Positions 18,002 to 27,126 of a DNA stretch of 64,000 nt are shown one piece after another (the stretch's first letter is position 1; each line of letters starts with the position of its first letter). The stretch is taken from NCBI RefSeq assembly GCF_038069655.2, contig NZ_CP150951.2, forward strand, positions 744,001-808,000. Direction: 5' to 3'. The translations under genes were made by a program, and so were the position numbers. Source of the DNA: Yoonia sp. BS5-3. Lineage in GTDB: Bacteria; Pseudomonadota; Alphaproteobacteria; Rhodobacterales; Rhodobacteraceae. The notes under the pieces are model-generated. The model ran no database searches. It was not told where the DNA came from and was given only the letters and a program-made list of their open reading frames with translations.

Positions 18002-19059
18002 GACAGTTTCTCCCGCCGGGCGCTGAGGATGATCGAGATAAAGACAGGCACGCCGATCAGCGAAGTGATGATACCAATCGGATAGATGATACCGGGAGTG
18101 ATCGATTTGGAAATCAGCGATGTCAGTGACAAAACCAATGCACCCACAAGCGCCGACAGCGGGACAAAATAGCGTTGATCTTCACCCACAAGAAGACGGG
18201 CGATATGCGGCCCCACCAGACCGACAAATCCCACTGTGCCCACAAAAGACACTGCCGTTGCCGCCAAGAGCGACACGCAGATCAGCATCTCCACCCGCAA
18301 GCGCCCCACGTCCACGCCCATGCTTTCGGCCGTAGCCTCGCCCATGCGCAGCGCGGTCATGGGCCATGTGCGGTACAGACTGAACGGGATCGCGACCGCC
18401 AGCAGCAGCGCCCCGAGCGAGATTTTTTCCCAGCTCGCCCGGCTGAGTGAACCCATCATCCAGAAAACGATCCGGGCAATCTGATCCTCGGACGCCATGT
18501 ATTGCATCAGTGCCAATAGCGCCGAGAATGTGAAAAAGATGGCGATCCCAAACAGGATCATCGTTTCGGACCCAACGCCCTTCAGCCGGGTCGCCAGCAG
18601 GATAAATCCGCAGGTCATCAACGCGAAGAAAAACGCATTCACGGTGACCAAAAGCGGACCAACAGCGGGGATCACGCTGACCCCAAGCACGATGGCCAAA
18701 GAGGCCCCAAAGCTGGCGGCGGCCGAGACGCCCAGCGTGAAGGGCTCTGCCAGCGGGTTGTTCAAAATTGTCTGCATTTGCGCGCCCGCAACGGCCAGCA
18801 AAGCCCCCACAAGAACCGCCGTGATGGCAACAGGTAAACGATAACCCCAGACGATGACTTTCAGGCGTACCCCATGCGACAGCGGATCCGTCAGAACGTC
18901 AAACACAGTCGACAAATCATATTTTCCAGGGCCCGTCGCCACATCCAGAAAAAAGCTCAGAAGCAGCAGCGCTGAGACCAAGGCGATCATGGCATAACGG
19001 CGCATCACCTGAGCCGTATAGGCCTGCCGCATATCTGCGGGATTGACGTCTATTGTCAC
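17998..19059 (-). CDS. FecCD-family iron ABC transporter permease
   Basis: 353 residues with about nine to ten membrane segments. WGYRLPVAITAVLVGALLAV, NPLAEPFTLGVSAAASFGA and FVGLVGPHIARLL (ATPase contact) are family hallmarks. An ATG at 19119 would give a longer protein, but GTG at 19059 follows TTGGAGGGCTCATTC, a strong ribosome binding site at 8 bases, while the ATG has none. I therefore place the start at 19059. A single permease gene implies a homodimer. The likely substrate is a ferric siderophore. Confidence 0.85.
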   Translation of the reverse strand: MTIDVNPADMRQAYTAQVMRRYAMIALVSALLLLSFFLDVATGPGKYDLSTVFDVLTDPLSHGVRLKVIVWGYRLPVAITAVLVGALLAVAGAQMQTILNNPLAEPFTLGVSAAASFGASLAIVLGVSVIPAVGPLLVTVNAFFFALMTCGFILLATRLKGVGSETMILFGIAIFFTFSALLALMQYMASEDQIARIVFWMMGSLSRASWEKISLGALLLAVAIPFSLYRTWPMTALRMGEATAESMGVDVGRLRVEMLICVSLLAATAVSFVGTVGFVGLVGPHIARLLVGEDQRYFVPLSALVGALVLSLTSLISKSITPGIIYPIGIITSLIGVPVFISIILSARREKLS

Positions 19060-19122
19060 GAATGAGCCCTCCAAAAGCATGTGGCCCCGCAATCCTGCGA
19101 GGCCACCAATAGTCAGCATAGC

Positions 19123-20277
19123 TTAGCTATCTGACGCCAGGCTTCCCCAGAATACGCCAGAGTAATCGATGGGCAGGAACTCATCGTGAAGCTCTTTCAT
19201 TGTGGCGTCTGGATCAACGTCTTCGAACAGATCCGGATGCAGCCATTTCGCAAAAGCCTGCATAGCCACAAAGTGATAAGGGCTGTTATAGAACTGATGG
19301 TAGACAGAATGGAAACGACCGTTCTGTACCGCTGACAGCTCTGGCCAGCCTTCGCGCGCGGCAAGGGCGGCCAGACGGTCCTGAACTGCTGCAGCATCAG
19401 CTTCATAGCCAAACAGAACCGCAGCTGTTGCAGGATTAGCCTCGGCCCAGTTTGCCCCAGTGCCGATGATCACATCTGGATCGTCCGCAAAAATCGCTTC
19501 TAGGCTGACAGACGCTGAGAACCCAGGCGTTTTGGCCGAGCCCCAGTTGCGCCCACCAGAGAGGTCGACCAGACGGCCCAAATTGGCTGAGCCAAAAGTG
19601 CTGCAGCAATTGGCCGGGTTATAGCCAGCCGCGCGTTCGACAAAGACAACAGGGCGGTCCTCATCCGGGATTTCCTGCACGCGGGCATAAATCAGCTTCA
19701 TCTGCTCTTGGTAGTAGTCCCCAAAGGCATCAGCCTCGTCGCGCCGGTCAAAAATGCGGCCAAGTAGTTGCAGGCTGGGCACGGTGTTCTGTGTTGGATC
19801 CTGACGGAAGTCGACAAAGATGGTTGCGATGCCCGCTTCATCCAGCTTCTCGATGATTCCGCTTTCCTGCGCAGCAAGCAGGTTGCCAAGGTTCATCAGA
19901 ACCACTTCAGTGTCCAACGCGATAACGGCTTCGAGGTTCCATTCATCGGTGTAGGGGCTACCAAAGCTTGGCAAATCAGCGATCTCTGGGAAGACCTCAA
20001 GATATTTGCGATAGGCGTCCGGGTCGTAGTTCACCATATCATCTTTCCAGCCGACGATACGCTGGAATGGGTTATCCTGATCGAGCAGCGCGAGCGAATA
20101 GATCATACGGCCTTCGCCGATCACCACATTGGATGGGTCTTTTTCAACTTCAACAACGCGGCCTGCGATGTCGGTGACAGTAATGGTCTCTGCGGTGGCG
20201 ATCGTGGCGGACGCGATGGTAAGCGTCGTAGCTGCGGCAGCGAGGCAAAGACCCCGCGTCAGTGATCTGACAATCAT
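19123..20277 (-). CDS. Periplasmic iron-siderophore binding protein (FecB/FhuD-like)
   Basis: 384 residues with a Sec signal peptide (GLCLAAAATTLTIASATIATAE). ITVTDIAGRVVEVEKDPSNVV opens the class III binding-protein fold; VIALDTEVVLMNLGN is the usual mid-domain block. AGYNPANCCSTFGSANLGR carries a double Cys. The ATG at 20277 has AGGAG upstream. It is the first gene of the importer operon. The AT-rich upstream region contains TTGACA (20347-20352, minus strand), a possible -35 box, without a clear -10 or Fur/RirA site that I can defend. Substrate inferred from the FecCD-type partners. Confidence 0.85.
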   Translation of the reverse strand: MIVRSLTRGLCLAAAATTLTIASATIATAETITVTDIAGRVVEVEKDPSNVVIGEGRMIYSLALLDQDNPFQRIVGWKDDMVNYDPDAYRKYLEVFPEIADLPSFGSPYTDEWNLEAVIALDTEVVLMNLGNLLAAQESGIIEKLDEAGIATIFVDFRQDPTQNTVPSLQLLGRIFDRRDEADAFGDYYQEQMKLIYARVQEIPDEDRPVVFVERAAGYNPANCCSTFGSANLGRLVDLSGGRNWGSAKTPGFSASVSLEAIFADDPDVIIGTGANWAEANPATAAVLFGYEADAAAVQDRLAALAAREGWPELSAVQNGRFHSVYHQFYNSPYHFVAMQAFAKWLHPDLFEDVDPDATMKELHDEFLPIDYSGVFWGSLASDS

Positions 20278-20528
20278 GGGTCTCTCCTGTTTTGATGTCA
20301 TGGCCGTGCCATGCCCAGCGTGACTGAGACATTAACTTATTAAAATTGTCAAGAATATTTCGCTACGGTGTTTCCATCACATATAGGCAAAAGATCGGCT
20401 GAAACCGTGAAAGGCTAAGTAGCAGGCCGCCACGACGCGGCGCGTCCGCTAAACTTTTTATGGTTTTGGCCTCGTGAATTCGGGCGATGTTCCCAGCCGC
20501 CTTCAGGGCGACGGACGCGGCGTTCGAC

Positions 20529-22040
20529 TTAGTCCCCTTCCGCAACGCCCGCCGCCCGCGCCCTGGCTCGCCGTGCCCTATAGCTTGGCAGGACCACCAG
20601 CAGGGCCGCCGTCACCAACAGCCCCAAGGTCATGGGCCGTTCCCAGATGAAGCTGATCCCGTTGTAAAGCTGCATGGACCGCGCAAAGTTGTCTTCCATC
20701 ATCCCGCCAAGGATGAAGCCGATCAGCAGCGGCGCCAGCGGGTAGTCTGCGAATTTCAATGCTGTTGCGCAGATGCCGAAACCGACCAGAAGCAACAGCT
20801 CTGTCGCGTTATTCTGTCCGATATAGGCTCCCATCAGCGTGAAAAACAAAATGAACGGGATCAGGTAATTGCGCGGTACCGCCAGCACTTTGGCGATATA
20901 GGGGATCAGCGGCAAGTTGAGGATCAGCAGCACAAGGTTCCCGATAAACATCGACATGATCACCGCCCAGAAAATCTGCGGCTCATCCAGCATCAACCGC
21001 GGCCCCGGCGTGACGTTCAAAGCAATCAGCGCGCCCAAAAGGATCGCCGTGGTGCCTGAGCCGGGGATACCGAGCGTCAACAGCGGCACGAAAGACCCAG
21101 TGCAAGCTGCATTGTTGGCGGTTTCAGGCGCGGCGAGGCCTTTGATGGCGCCTTTGCCGAACTCTTCTTGCTCATGTTTGGGCGCGATGTTCCGTTCGAC
21201 CGCATAGCCCAGAAAGCTGGCGATGGTGGCCCCTGCCCCCGGCAGCACGCCAATGAAGAACCCTTGCAAAGACTGCCTGCCGATGACTGGCGCGATGGCT
21301 TTGGCTTCCTGTCTGGTGATGCGCAGCTCTTTGATTTCACCATTGTCGCCTTTGAGGTCCTTCGGTTTGAGCACAAGAAACAGCGCCTCTGGCAATGCGA
21401 ACATCGCCATGGCCAGCGTGATAAAGCCGAACCCCGATTGCAGATCCATGATACCCATGGTGAAGCGCGGTTGGTTGAACAACGCCCCCTCCCCGACCGT
21501 GGCCATGATCAATCCCAGAATTGTCATTATCATCGCCTTGGCCACCTGGCCTGTCCCTGCAAAGGCCGCGATGGCAGAAAGGCCGACGACCATCAGCGCG
21601 AAATACTCCGCCGAATGAAACAACAGCGCGACCGAGGACAGCGCAGGTGCGAAGATCATCAGCAGCAGCGCGCCGATGGTGCCGCCCGCGAAGCTGGCGA
21701 TGGCAGCGATGGTCAACGCCTTGCCCGCCTTGCCTTGCCGCGCCATCGGGTAGCCGTCGAAACTTGAGGCCACTGTGCCCGCCACCCCCGGAGCGTTGAG
21801 CAGGATGGACGAGGTCGATCCGCCAAAGATCGCGCCATAATAGACCCCCGCCAACAGGATCAGCGCAGCCGAGGCATCCCCCATGGAAATGGCCACCGGG
21901 ATCATGATCGCGATGATTGACATTGGCCCAAGCCCGGGCAGCATTCCGATAAAGGTACCGATCAGACAGCCCGCGATCACCATAAGCAGGTTTTGCACCG
22001 ATATGGCCGTTGAAAGGCCGATCCATAGTCCTTCAAGCAT
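20529..22040 (-). CDS. tctA: Tripartite tricarboxylate transporter large membrane subunit
   Basis: 503 residues with many membrane segments. GTFIGMLPGLGPMSIIAIMIP near the N-terminus and GVLPGAGATIASFLGYAVER are the paired TctA signatures, and LTLGIPGSGTTAILLGALIA follows. TctA is the channel-forming subunit of a cation-driven, binding-protein-dependent carboxylate importer. The start lies one base after the tctB stop. It ends the tctCBA operon. Between its stop and the iron binding-protein start (20277) are about 250 bases in which I see no gene. Confidence 0.95.
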   Translation of the reverse strand: MLEGLWIGLSTAISVQNLLMVIAGCLIGTFIGMLPGLGPMSIIAIMIPVAISMGDASAALILLAGVYYGAIFGGSTSSILLNAPGVAGTVASSFDGYPMARQGKAGKALTIAAIASFAGGTIGALLLMIFAPALSSVALLFHSAEYFALMVVGLSAIAAFAGTGQVAKAMIMTILGLIMATVGEGALFNQPRFTMGIMDLQSGFGFITLAMAMFALPEALFLVLKPKDLKGDNGEIKELRITRQEAKAIAPVIGRQSLQGFFIGVLPGAGATIASFLGYAVERNIAPKHEQEEFGKGAIKGLAAPETANNAACTGSFVPLLTLGIPGSGTTAILLGALIALNVTPGPRLMLDEPQIFWAVIMSMFIGNLVLLILNLPLIPYIAKVLAVPRNYLIPFILFFTLMGAYIGQNNATELLLLVGFGICATALKFADYPLAPLLIGFILGGMMEDNFARSMQLYNGISFIWERPMTLGLLVTAALLVVLPSYRARRARARAAGVAEGD

Positions 22041-22041
22041 G

Positions 22042-22524
22042 TCAGCCTCCGAAAATGCCAGGCAATGGGCGCATGTAGATACCCAGGACTTCCTGGATCA
22101 GATACCAAACAGAAATCGTCGCGATCAGCGCAACAGGCAGCATAGTATGCCACTTACGCTCGCCCAGAATGAAAGACCCAAGGATCAAAAATGCCGAGGT
22201 CGAGATTAAGAAACCCACGGGTCGCAGGCATAGCGCATAGACCACCATCAACCCTAGCAGCAGCAACGCCTGGCCAAGATGATAGTCTGTCAGGCGGCGG
22301 TAATCGATGTCGGCTGTTTTCGGCTCTGACTTTTCGATACCCAAAAGAATGATGAGCGCCGCAATCATCCCAAGAACCGACAGAACCTTGGGAAAGGTGC
22401 TGGGCCAGATAGGGTTACGTTGCATGAATGGGGCGAGGTTGCCATCCATCGTAAACCAGGCGGCATAGCCATAAGCCAGGCAAACCCCCAGCAAGACAAG
22501 CGCGATCCAGCGATCAAGTGCCAT
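22042..22524 (-). CDS. tctB: Tripartite tricarboxylate transporter small membrane subunit
   Basis: 160 residues with about four membrane segments (IALVLLGVCLAYGYAAWF, VLSVLGMIAALIILLGI, LLLLGLMVVYALCL and a C-terminal pair). Length, topology and position between tctC and tctA identify TctB; its sequence is otherwise poorly conserved in the family. It follows the binding-protein gene after a 56-base gap containing a hairpin, and touches tctA. Confidence 0.9.
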   Translation of the reverse strand: MALDRWIALVLLGVCLAYGYAAWFTMDGNLAPFMQRNPIWPSTFPKVLSVLGMIAALIILLGIEKSEPKTADIDYRRLTDYHLGQALLLLGLMVVYALCLRPVGFLISTSAFLILGSFILGERKWHTMLPVALIATISVWYLIQEVLGIYMRPLPGIFGG

Positions 22525-22548
22525 GTTTTCCCCTCCCCGGAAATAGGC

Positions 22549-22571
22549 GGGCCAGAGCAGTGCTCTGACCC
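22549..22571 (-). terminator. Intercistronic hairpin between tctC and tctB
   Basis: CAGAGCA-G-TGCTCTG forms a perfect 7-bp stem (22553-22567), extended outward by GGG/CCC pairs across one mismatch. No U-run follows, so it is more likely an mRNA-stabilising or partially terminating hairpin. Such structures often raise the amount of binding protein relative to the membrane subunits. Confidence 0.5.
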
Positions 22572-22580
22572 AATGGTGAT

Positions 22581-23558
22581 TTAGAGAAAGCCCAGCTTTT
22601 TCATCAGATCGCCGATGGTCTGTTCTTGCTCTTCGAGGAAGGTCAAAAATTCATCGCCAGAATTGTGGATATTCACCCAGCCGTTACGAGCACGCACTTC
22701 TTCCCATTCGGGCGTGTCATACATCCGTGCGATGGCATCCTGATAAGCGGTCAGCTTGTCCTCGGGCAGACCGGGGGCTGCAAAGAAACCGCGCCAGTTC
22801 ACAAACGTCGTGTCGATCCCTTGCTCAGCCATTGTCATCGCCTCAGGCGCGGCATCAACCCGCTCGGGCGCTGTGACACCAAGGATCTTCACTTCGCCTG
22901 CGTTGGACAGATCAACAGCCTCGGAAAATCCGGTGGAAAGGGCCGCGATCTCACCCGACAGCAGGGCTGCCATGGCTGTGCCGCCTGCATCGTAGGGAAT
23001 GTAGTTCACAGCCAGCGCGTCACGCCCTGCTGCTTCCATCACCATTGCGGCAACAAGATGGTCCATCCCTCCGGGGACCGATCCGCCGCCCAGAGGCGTG
23101 CCATTTGGATCGGCATCAAAGGCCGCCAGCAGATCATCCATCGAGTTGATCTGGCTGTCTTTGCCCACAACGATGGCCGCGTAGTCGCCAATGGTCCCCG
23201 AAACCAGCGTCAGGTCGCGGAAGTTATGCGGGAACACACCTGTCAGCGAACGGATCACGATCGGGGTCGAGTTCACCATCAGCGTGTCATGGTTGCTTTC
23301 GGCATTTTCAATCAGAAAGCCGATGGCAACCCCGCCGCCGCCGCCCGACATGTTTTCATAAGATGCAGAACCGACAAGCCCAGCCTCGGTTAGCGCCTCG
23401 CCTGTGCCGCGCGCTGTGCCGTCCCAGCCGCCGCCGGCACCGCCGGGAATTAGAAAGTGGATGTTATCGACCACCTCATCAGCAGCAGCTGTGCCGACCA
23501 AGCCAAAGGCGGCCACAACTGCAATAAGGGCACGACGGCCCAGTGCAAAATTCGTCAT
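22581..23558 (-). CDS. tctC: Tripartite tricarboxylate transporter substrate-binding protein (Bug family)
   Basis: 325 residues with a signal peptide (ALIAVVAAFGLVGTAAADE). IHFLIPGGAGGGWDGTARG is the conserved Bug/TctC start, and GGGSVPGGMDHLVAAMVMEAAG the second ligand-contact block. It binds a carboxylate in the periplasm and delivers it to TctAB. The ATG at 23558 has GGGAGGAAA just upstream; earlier frames are ignored. It is divergent from tctD across 109 bases, so the regulator probably acts in that gap. Confidence 0.95.
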   Translation of the reverse strand: MTNFALGRRALIAVVAAFGLVGTAAADEVVDNIHFLIPGGAGGGWDGTARGTGEALTEAGLVGSASYENMSGGGGGVAIGFLIENAESNHDTLMVNSTPIVIRSLTGVFPHNFRDLTLVSGTIGDYAAIVVGKDSQINSMDDLLAAFDADPNGTPLGGGSVPGGMDHLVAAMVMEAAGRDALAVNYIPYDAGGTAMAALLSGEIAALSTGFSEAVDLSNAGEVKILGVTAPERVDAAPEAMTMAEQGIDTTFVNWRGFFAAPGLPEDKLTAYQDAIARMYDTPEWEEVRARNGWVNIHNSGDEFLTFLEEQEQTIGDLMKKLGFL

Positions 23559-23667
23559 AATTTTCCTCCCATTTGACAACTGCCCGCCAGGCGGCTCAGT
23601 TGATGGCGCAAAGAAACACACCAACCTGACATTAACCTGTCACGATGCGAAATGCCGGGAAGCCGCG

Positions 23668-24336
23668 ATGAAATTCCTACTGGTCGAAGACAATCAAGAC
23701 CTGGCAATGGCCATTACATCGCGTATGGGCATCAGCGGTCATGTTATTGATCATGCAGCAAATTTAGGCGACGCATCCGAATTTGTCGAAACCGGGGATT
23801 ACGACCTGATCCTGCTTGACATCATGCTGCCCGATGGCGACGGCCGCAGCTTTCTGAAACAGCATCGGGCGAGCGATTTAGACACACCCGTGATCGTTTT
23901 GACCGCCCGCAGTCAGGTGTCAGATCGAATCGGATCACTGGATTTAGGGGCAGATGATTACGTCACCAAACCCTTCGATCATGCCGAGCTTGAGGCGCGT
24001 TGCCGCGCGGTTTTGCGCCGCCGGGCTGGGAACGCGAAGACGACAATTGAGATCGGCGGGATCATCTTTGATCCGGTCGCGGGCCACCTGACCGTGGGCG
24101 GCGCGGCGGTGACCATGCGTAACCGCGAGCTGCGCTTGCTTGAGCTGTTCGTCAATTCACCTGGGCAGGTCTTTTCCAAACACAAGCTGGCTGACCGGCT
24201 GTTTTCCTACGACGATGACGTCTCGGAAAATGCGATTGAGGTTTATATCGGTCGCCTGCGCAAACATCTGACAGGGTCCGAATTAAAAATCACCACACTG
24301 CGCGGTCTGGGCTATCGGTTGGATCATGACGGTTAG
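23668..24336 (+). CDS. tctD: TctD-like response regulator (OmpR family)
   Basis: 222 residues. The receiver domain has the phosphoacceptor Asp in YDLILLDIMLPDGDG and the conserved Lys in DYVTKPFDHAELEAR. The C-terminal winged helix (NRELRLLELFVNSPGQVFSK, AIEVYIGRLRKHL) is OmpR type. ATG 23668 is preceded by GGGAAG. It is divergent from tctC and overlaps the kinase gene, so it very likely controls the tctCBA operon in response to the carboxylate. Confidence 0.95.
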   Translation: MKFLLVEDNQDLAMAITSRMGISGHVIDHAANLGDASEFVETGDYDLILLDIMLPDGDGRSFLKQHRASDLDTPVIVLTARSQVSDRIGSLDLGADDYVTKPFDHAELEARCRAVLRRRAGNAKTTIEIGGIIFDPVAGHLTVGGAAVTMRNRELRLLELFVNSPGQVFSKHKLADRLFSYDDDVSENAIEVYIGRLRKHLTGSELKITTLRGLGYRLDHDG

Positions 24337-25693
24337 CCCGGCAGTATCGGGTTCGCTGCGCAACCGGTTGGTGCTGATCCTGATCGGCGGGGCGGCGGTG
24401 CTTGCGGTGCTGCTTTTCTTTGCCGTGCGCAGTTATGCGGTGCAGGTCGCGCAGCAGGGCCAGGACAATATCCTTGATGCCTCGGTTACCTCAATGCTGG
24501 ACGCCGCTGCCATTCGTGACGGCGCGGTAGAATTGGACCTACCCTATTCGGCGTTATCGATGCTGAGCACGCCGGCGGATGACCAGGTGTTTTACGCAGT
24601 GTTGCAGGATGGGGTTTTTCTGTCCGGCTATGAAGACCTAAGCTTTGCCGAGGACATCTCGGGCAATCCCCCACGCTTTGAAACCGATGAGATACGTGGC
24701 GTCACGGTGCGCAAGATCAGCGCGAGCCGCATCCTGATTGGTGCAGACAAACGCACAGAAGTGCAGATCGTCTTGGCCCAGACCAAAGACGCCCTGTCAG
24801 AAACGCTTGACCAGATTTCACGCAATGCGGCTCTGTTGGGCCTTGGGTTCTTTGTTCTCGCGGCGGGACTGTCGGCTTGGGCGACCTCGGCGACGATTGG
24901 GCAATTGGACAAATTGACAGGCTCAGTCACCCGCCGCGGTCCGCAAGACCTAAGCCCTTTCAAGAAACCTGTACCCAAGGAAATGGTCCCCCTGGTGGGA
25001 TCATTAAACTCGCTGATGGGGCGACTGGATCAATCGCTTAGCCAGTCGGAGGATTTCATCGCTGAGGCCGCCCACCGGGTACGCACACCGCTTGCGACAG
25101 TGCGATCCTATGCCGAAACCACCCTGCAACGCGTAGACCGAGAAGAAAACCGTGAGGCGATGCGCTCAATGATCAAGGCGATTGACGAAAGCTCGCGCGC
25201 GGCGGGGCAACTTTTGGATCATGCGATGATCACCTTCCGGGCCGATCACCTGGCACGGGAAAAAATCGACCTTGTCGATCTGGCCCGCGATCTGGTTTTG
25301 CGTCTGACCCCAATCGCCGAAATGAAGGACCTGCAGCTGGACCTGCGCGGGGACACACAGGTTCCGTTTCGCGGCGATGGGATTCTGATCCAAAACGCGG
25401 TGCGCAACCTGCTGGACAATGCTATGAAATATGGACCACCAGACAGTCGGGTCACGGTCGCTGTGACCAAAAACCCCAGCCCAAAGATCACGATCAGCGA
25501 TGAGGGGCCCGGTTTTCCAACCAAAGAAATCGCCACGCTGACAACGCGGTTTCGTCGCGGGGCGAATGCCGCTGATACAATCGGATCAGGACTGGGTCTG
25601 ACTATCGTGCAAGACGTGGCAAAGGCCCATGGTGGCCGCATTGATCTGTCCAATCACCCGGAGGGAGGCGCATGCGTTACCTTATCGCTTTAG
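24326..25693 (+). CDS. tctE: TctE-like sensor histidine kinase
   Basis: 455 residues. Membrane segment at about 12-35, a periplasmic part of about 125 residues, a second segment near 168-190, then HAMP-like linker. The H-box is AEAAHRVRTPLATVRSYAE, with the His to be phosphorylated; N-box NAVRNLLDNAMKYG and G-boxes ISDEGPGFP and GSGLGLTIVQ follow. It overlaps tctD by 11 bases and the next gene by 22 bases, forming a three-gene sensing operon. Confidence 0.95.
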   Translation: MTVSPAVSGSLRNRLVLILIGGAAVLAVLLFFAVRSYAVQVAQQGQDNILDASVTSMLDAAAIRDGAVELDLPYSALSMLSTPADDQVFYAVLQDGVFLSGYEDLSFAEDISGNPPRFETDEIRGVTVRKISASRILIGADKRTEVQIVLAQTKDALSETLDQISRNAALLGLGFFVLAAGLSAWATSATIGQLDKLTGSVTRRGPQDLSPFKKPVPKEMVPLVGSLNSLMGRLDQSLSQSEDFIAEAAHRVRTPLATVRSYAETTLQRVDREENREAMRSMIKAIDESSRAAGQLLDHAMITFRADHLAREKIDLVDLARDLVLRLTPIAEMKDLQLDLRGDTQVPFRGDGILIQNAVRNLLDNAMKYGPPDSRVTVAVTKNPSPKITISDEGPGFPTKEIATLTTRFRRGANAADTIGSGLGLTIVQDVAKAHGGRIDLSNHPEGGACVTLSL

Positions 25694-26664
25694 TCATTTG
25701 TCTGGCCTCTAGCCTAGGCTGGGCGCAAGATTGGGAGGACCAACACATCTTTAACGCAGATGGGGCAACGGCATCGCTGCGCATCCTGTCCAGCACCGAC
25801 ACAGACCTCTTCGCCCCGCTGATCGAGGCCTTTGTCGCACGCAACAGCAGCGTTTCAATCGAATATCTGGTGACCGGCACCGCCGATATTGATCAGCGTT
25901 TCCGCGAGGCGCCCGGCGCTTATGACATCGTTATTTCCAGCGCCATGGACTTGCAGTTGAAGCTGGCCAATGACGGGTTTGCGCGGCCTTTGGAAACAGA
26001 TGGGCACCCGACCTGGGCGCAATGGCGACAAAGCCTGTTTGCCTTTACATCCGAGCCAGCGGCGATTGTCATTAACCGCTCGGCCTTTGCCGGGCATCCT
26101 ATCCCGCAATCTCGGCAGGAACTGATCGAGGCTCTACGCGCCCGCCCGGAAGTTTTCCAAAATCGAGTCGGCACCTATGATGTGCGCCGGTCCGGGCTGG
26201 GCTATCTTTTTGCTACGCAGGACGCGCGGGCGTCCGAGACCTTTTGGCGGCTGATGGAGGTGATGGGCGGGCTGGATGTGCAGCTTTATTGTTGTTCTGG
26301 GAAAATGATCGACGATCTGGCCGATGGGACAATCGTGGTCGCCTATAATGTGCTTGGCAGTTACGCGCAGCCCCGCTCGGAAAGTCATGATCTTGAAATC
26401 GTGCTGCCCTCTGATTTTCCGACCACAATGATGCGAACGGCATTTGTCTCAAGCGCGTCGGATGAGGCGGAATTGGCTGAAAGGTTCATTCAATTCTTAA
26501 TTTCATACCAATCGGGCCCAACAGAAGAAATCGCATTGCTGCCGCCGCTCGACAACGGAAATGGCGCAACCATCGCGTTGGAGCCTGCTTTGATGACATT
26601 TCTTGATACTTTGAAAAGACGCCAATTCTTGACCGAATGGGAAAGTGCGATGATCCAACGATAG
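25672..26664 (+). CDS. Periplasmic solute-binding protein co-transcribed with tctDE
   Basis: 330 residues with a signal peptide (YLIALVICLASSLGWAQ). The remainder resembles ABC-type extracellular binding proteins of the iron/AfuA kind (AYDIVISSAMDLQLKLANDG, AAIVINRSAF, RSGLGYLFATQDA). No ABC permease or ATPase genes accompany it. The ATG lies inside the end of tctE, so it is translated with the kinase. A role as a periplasmic co-sensor that loads the kinase with ligand fits this layout but is inference. Confidence 0.75.
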   Translation: MRYLIALVICLASSLGWAQDWEDQHIFNADGATASLRILSSTDTDLFAPLIEAFVARNSSVSIEYLVTGTADIDQRFREAPGAYDIVISSAMDLQLKLANDGFARPLETDGHPTWAQWRQSLFAFTSEPAAIVINRSAFAGHPIPQSRQELIEALRARPEVFQNRVGTYDVRRSGLGYLFATQDARASETFWRLMEVMGGLDVQLYCCSGKMIDDLADGTIVVAYNVLGSYAQPRSESHDLEIVLPSDFPTTMMRTAFVSSASDEAELAERFIQFLISYQSGPTEEIALLPPLDNGNGATIALEPALMTFLDTLKRRQFLTEWESAMIQR

Positions 26665-26785
26665 CCACCGAAAAGTGTCACGCCTCTGGTGACCCAATCG
26701 AATTGGGTGAACATGCATTTTCACGAAAGAAATCGATCATCGGGGTGGCGCTATTGCTGAGGGTGCAATTTGCGCCCAAGCGGAC

Positions 26786-27112
26786 CTACACTGCGTTGAT
26801 CTGCTCTACATATGCCCGCAATTCTTCGGCTTCACGCCGCGCTTCGCGTAGACCGTCCATGGCCGCCCTTAGCTCTGCTTCGGTCTGGCTGAGTTGGTTG
26901 GTCATCTCGGCCTCGCGTTGTTGTAGATAGGTGATCGCCTGATCACGGGTTTCTTCGGCTTCGTGCAAGGCCTGGGCCAATTTATCAAGCTCACCCACCT
27001 CGGCCTTGGTCACACGGGTAAAACGGTTCACAAGCCAGCTGGCGAACCACCCCAAGATAAATGCCACGAAAAGGATGATGGCAACGGCGATGATGAATTC
27101 GGTTCTGTTCAA
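26786..27112 (-). CDS. Small membrane-anchored coiled-coil protein
   Basis: 108 residues: an N-terminal membrane segment (IIAVAIILFVAFILGWFASWL) followed by a Glu/Ala/Arg-rich coiled coil to the end. TTG at 27112 is the likely start, with GAGG 9 bases upstream; no in-frame ATG precedes the membrane helix. It lies 14 bases after the OmpA-family gene and probably shares its transcript. Possibly an envelope structural protein; no family recognised. The 120 bases downstream contain a small hairpin (26692-26708, ACCCAAT/ATTGGGT). Confidence 0.65.
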   Translation of the reverse strand: MNRTEFIIAVAIILFVAFILGWFASWLVNRFTRVTKAEVGELDKLAQALHEAEETRDQAITYLQQREAEMTNQLSQTEAELRAAMDGLREARREAEELRAYVEQINAV

Positions 27113-27126
27113 CGTCTTGGCCTCAT

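Noticed and set aside
20302..20360. Fur/RirA box upstream of the iron binding-protein gene
   Set aside because: The region is AT-rich with a TTGACA element, but no convincing palindrome or matching -10 box could be read.
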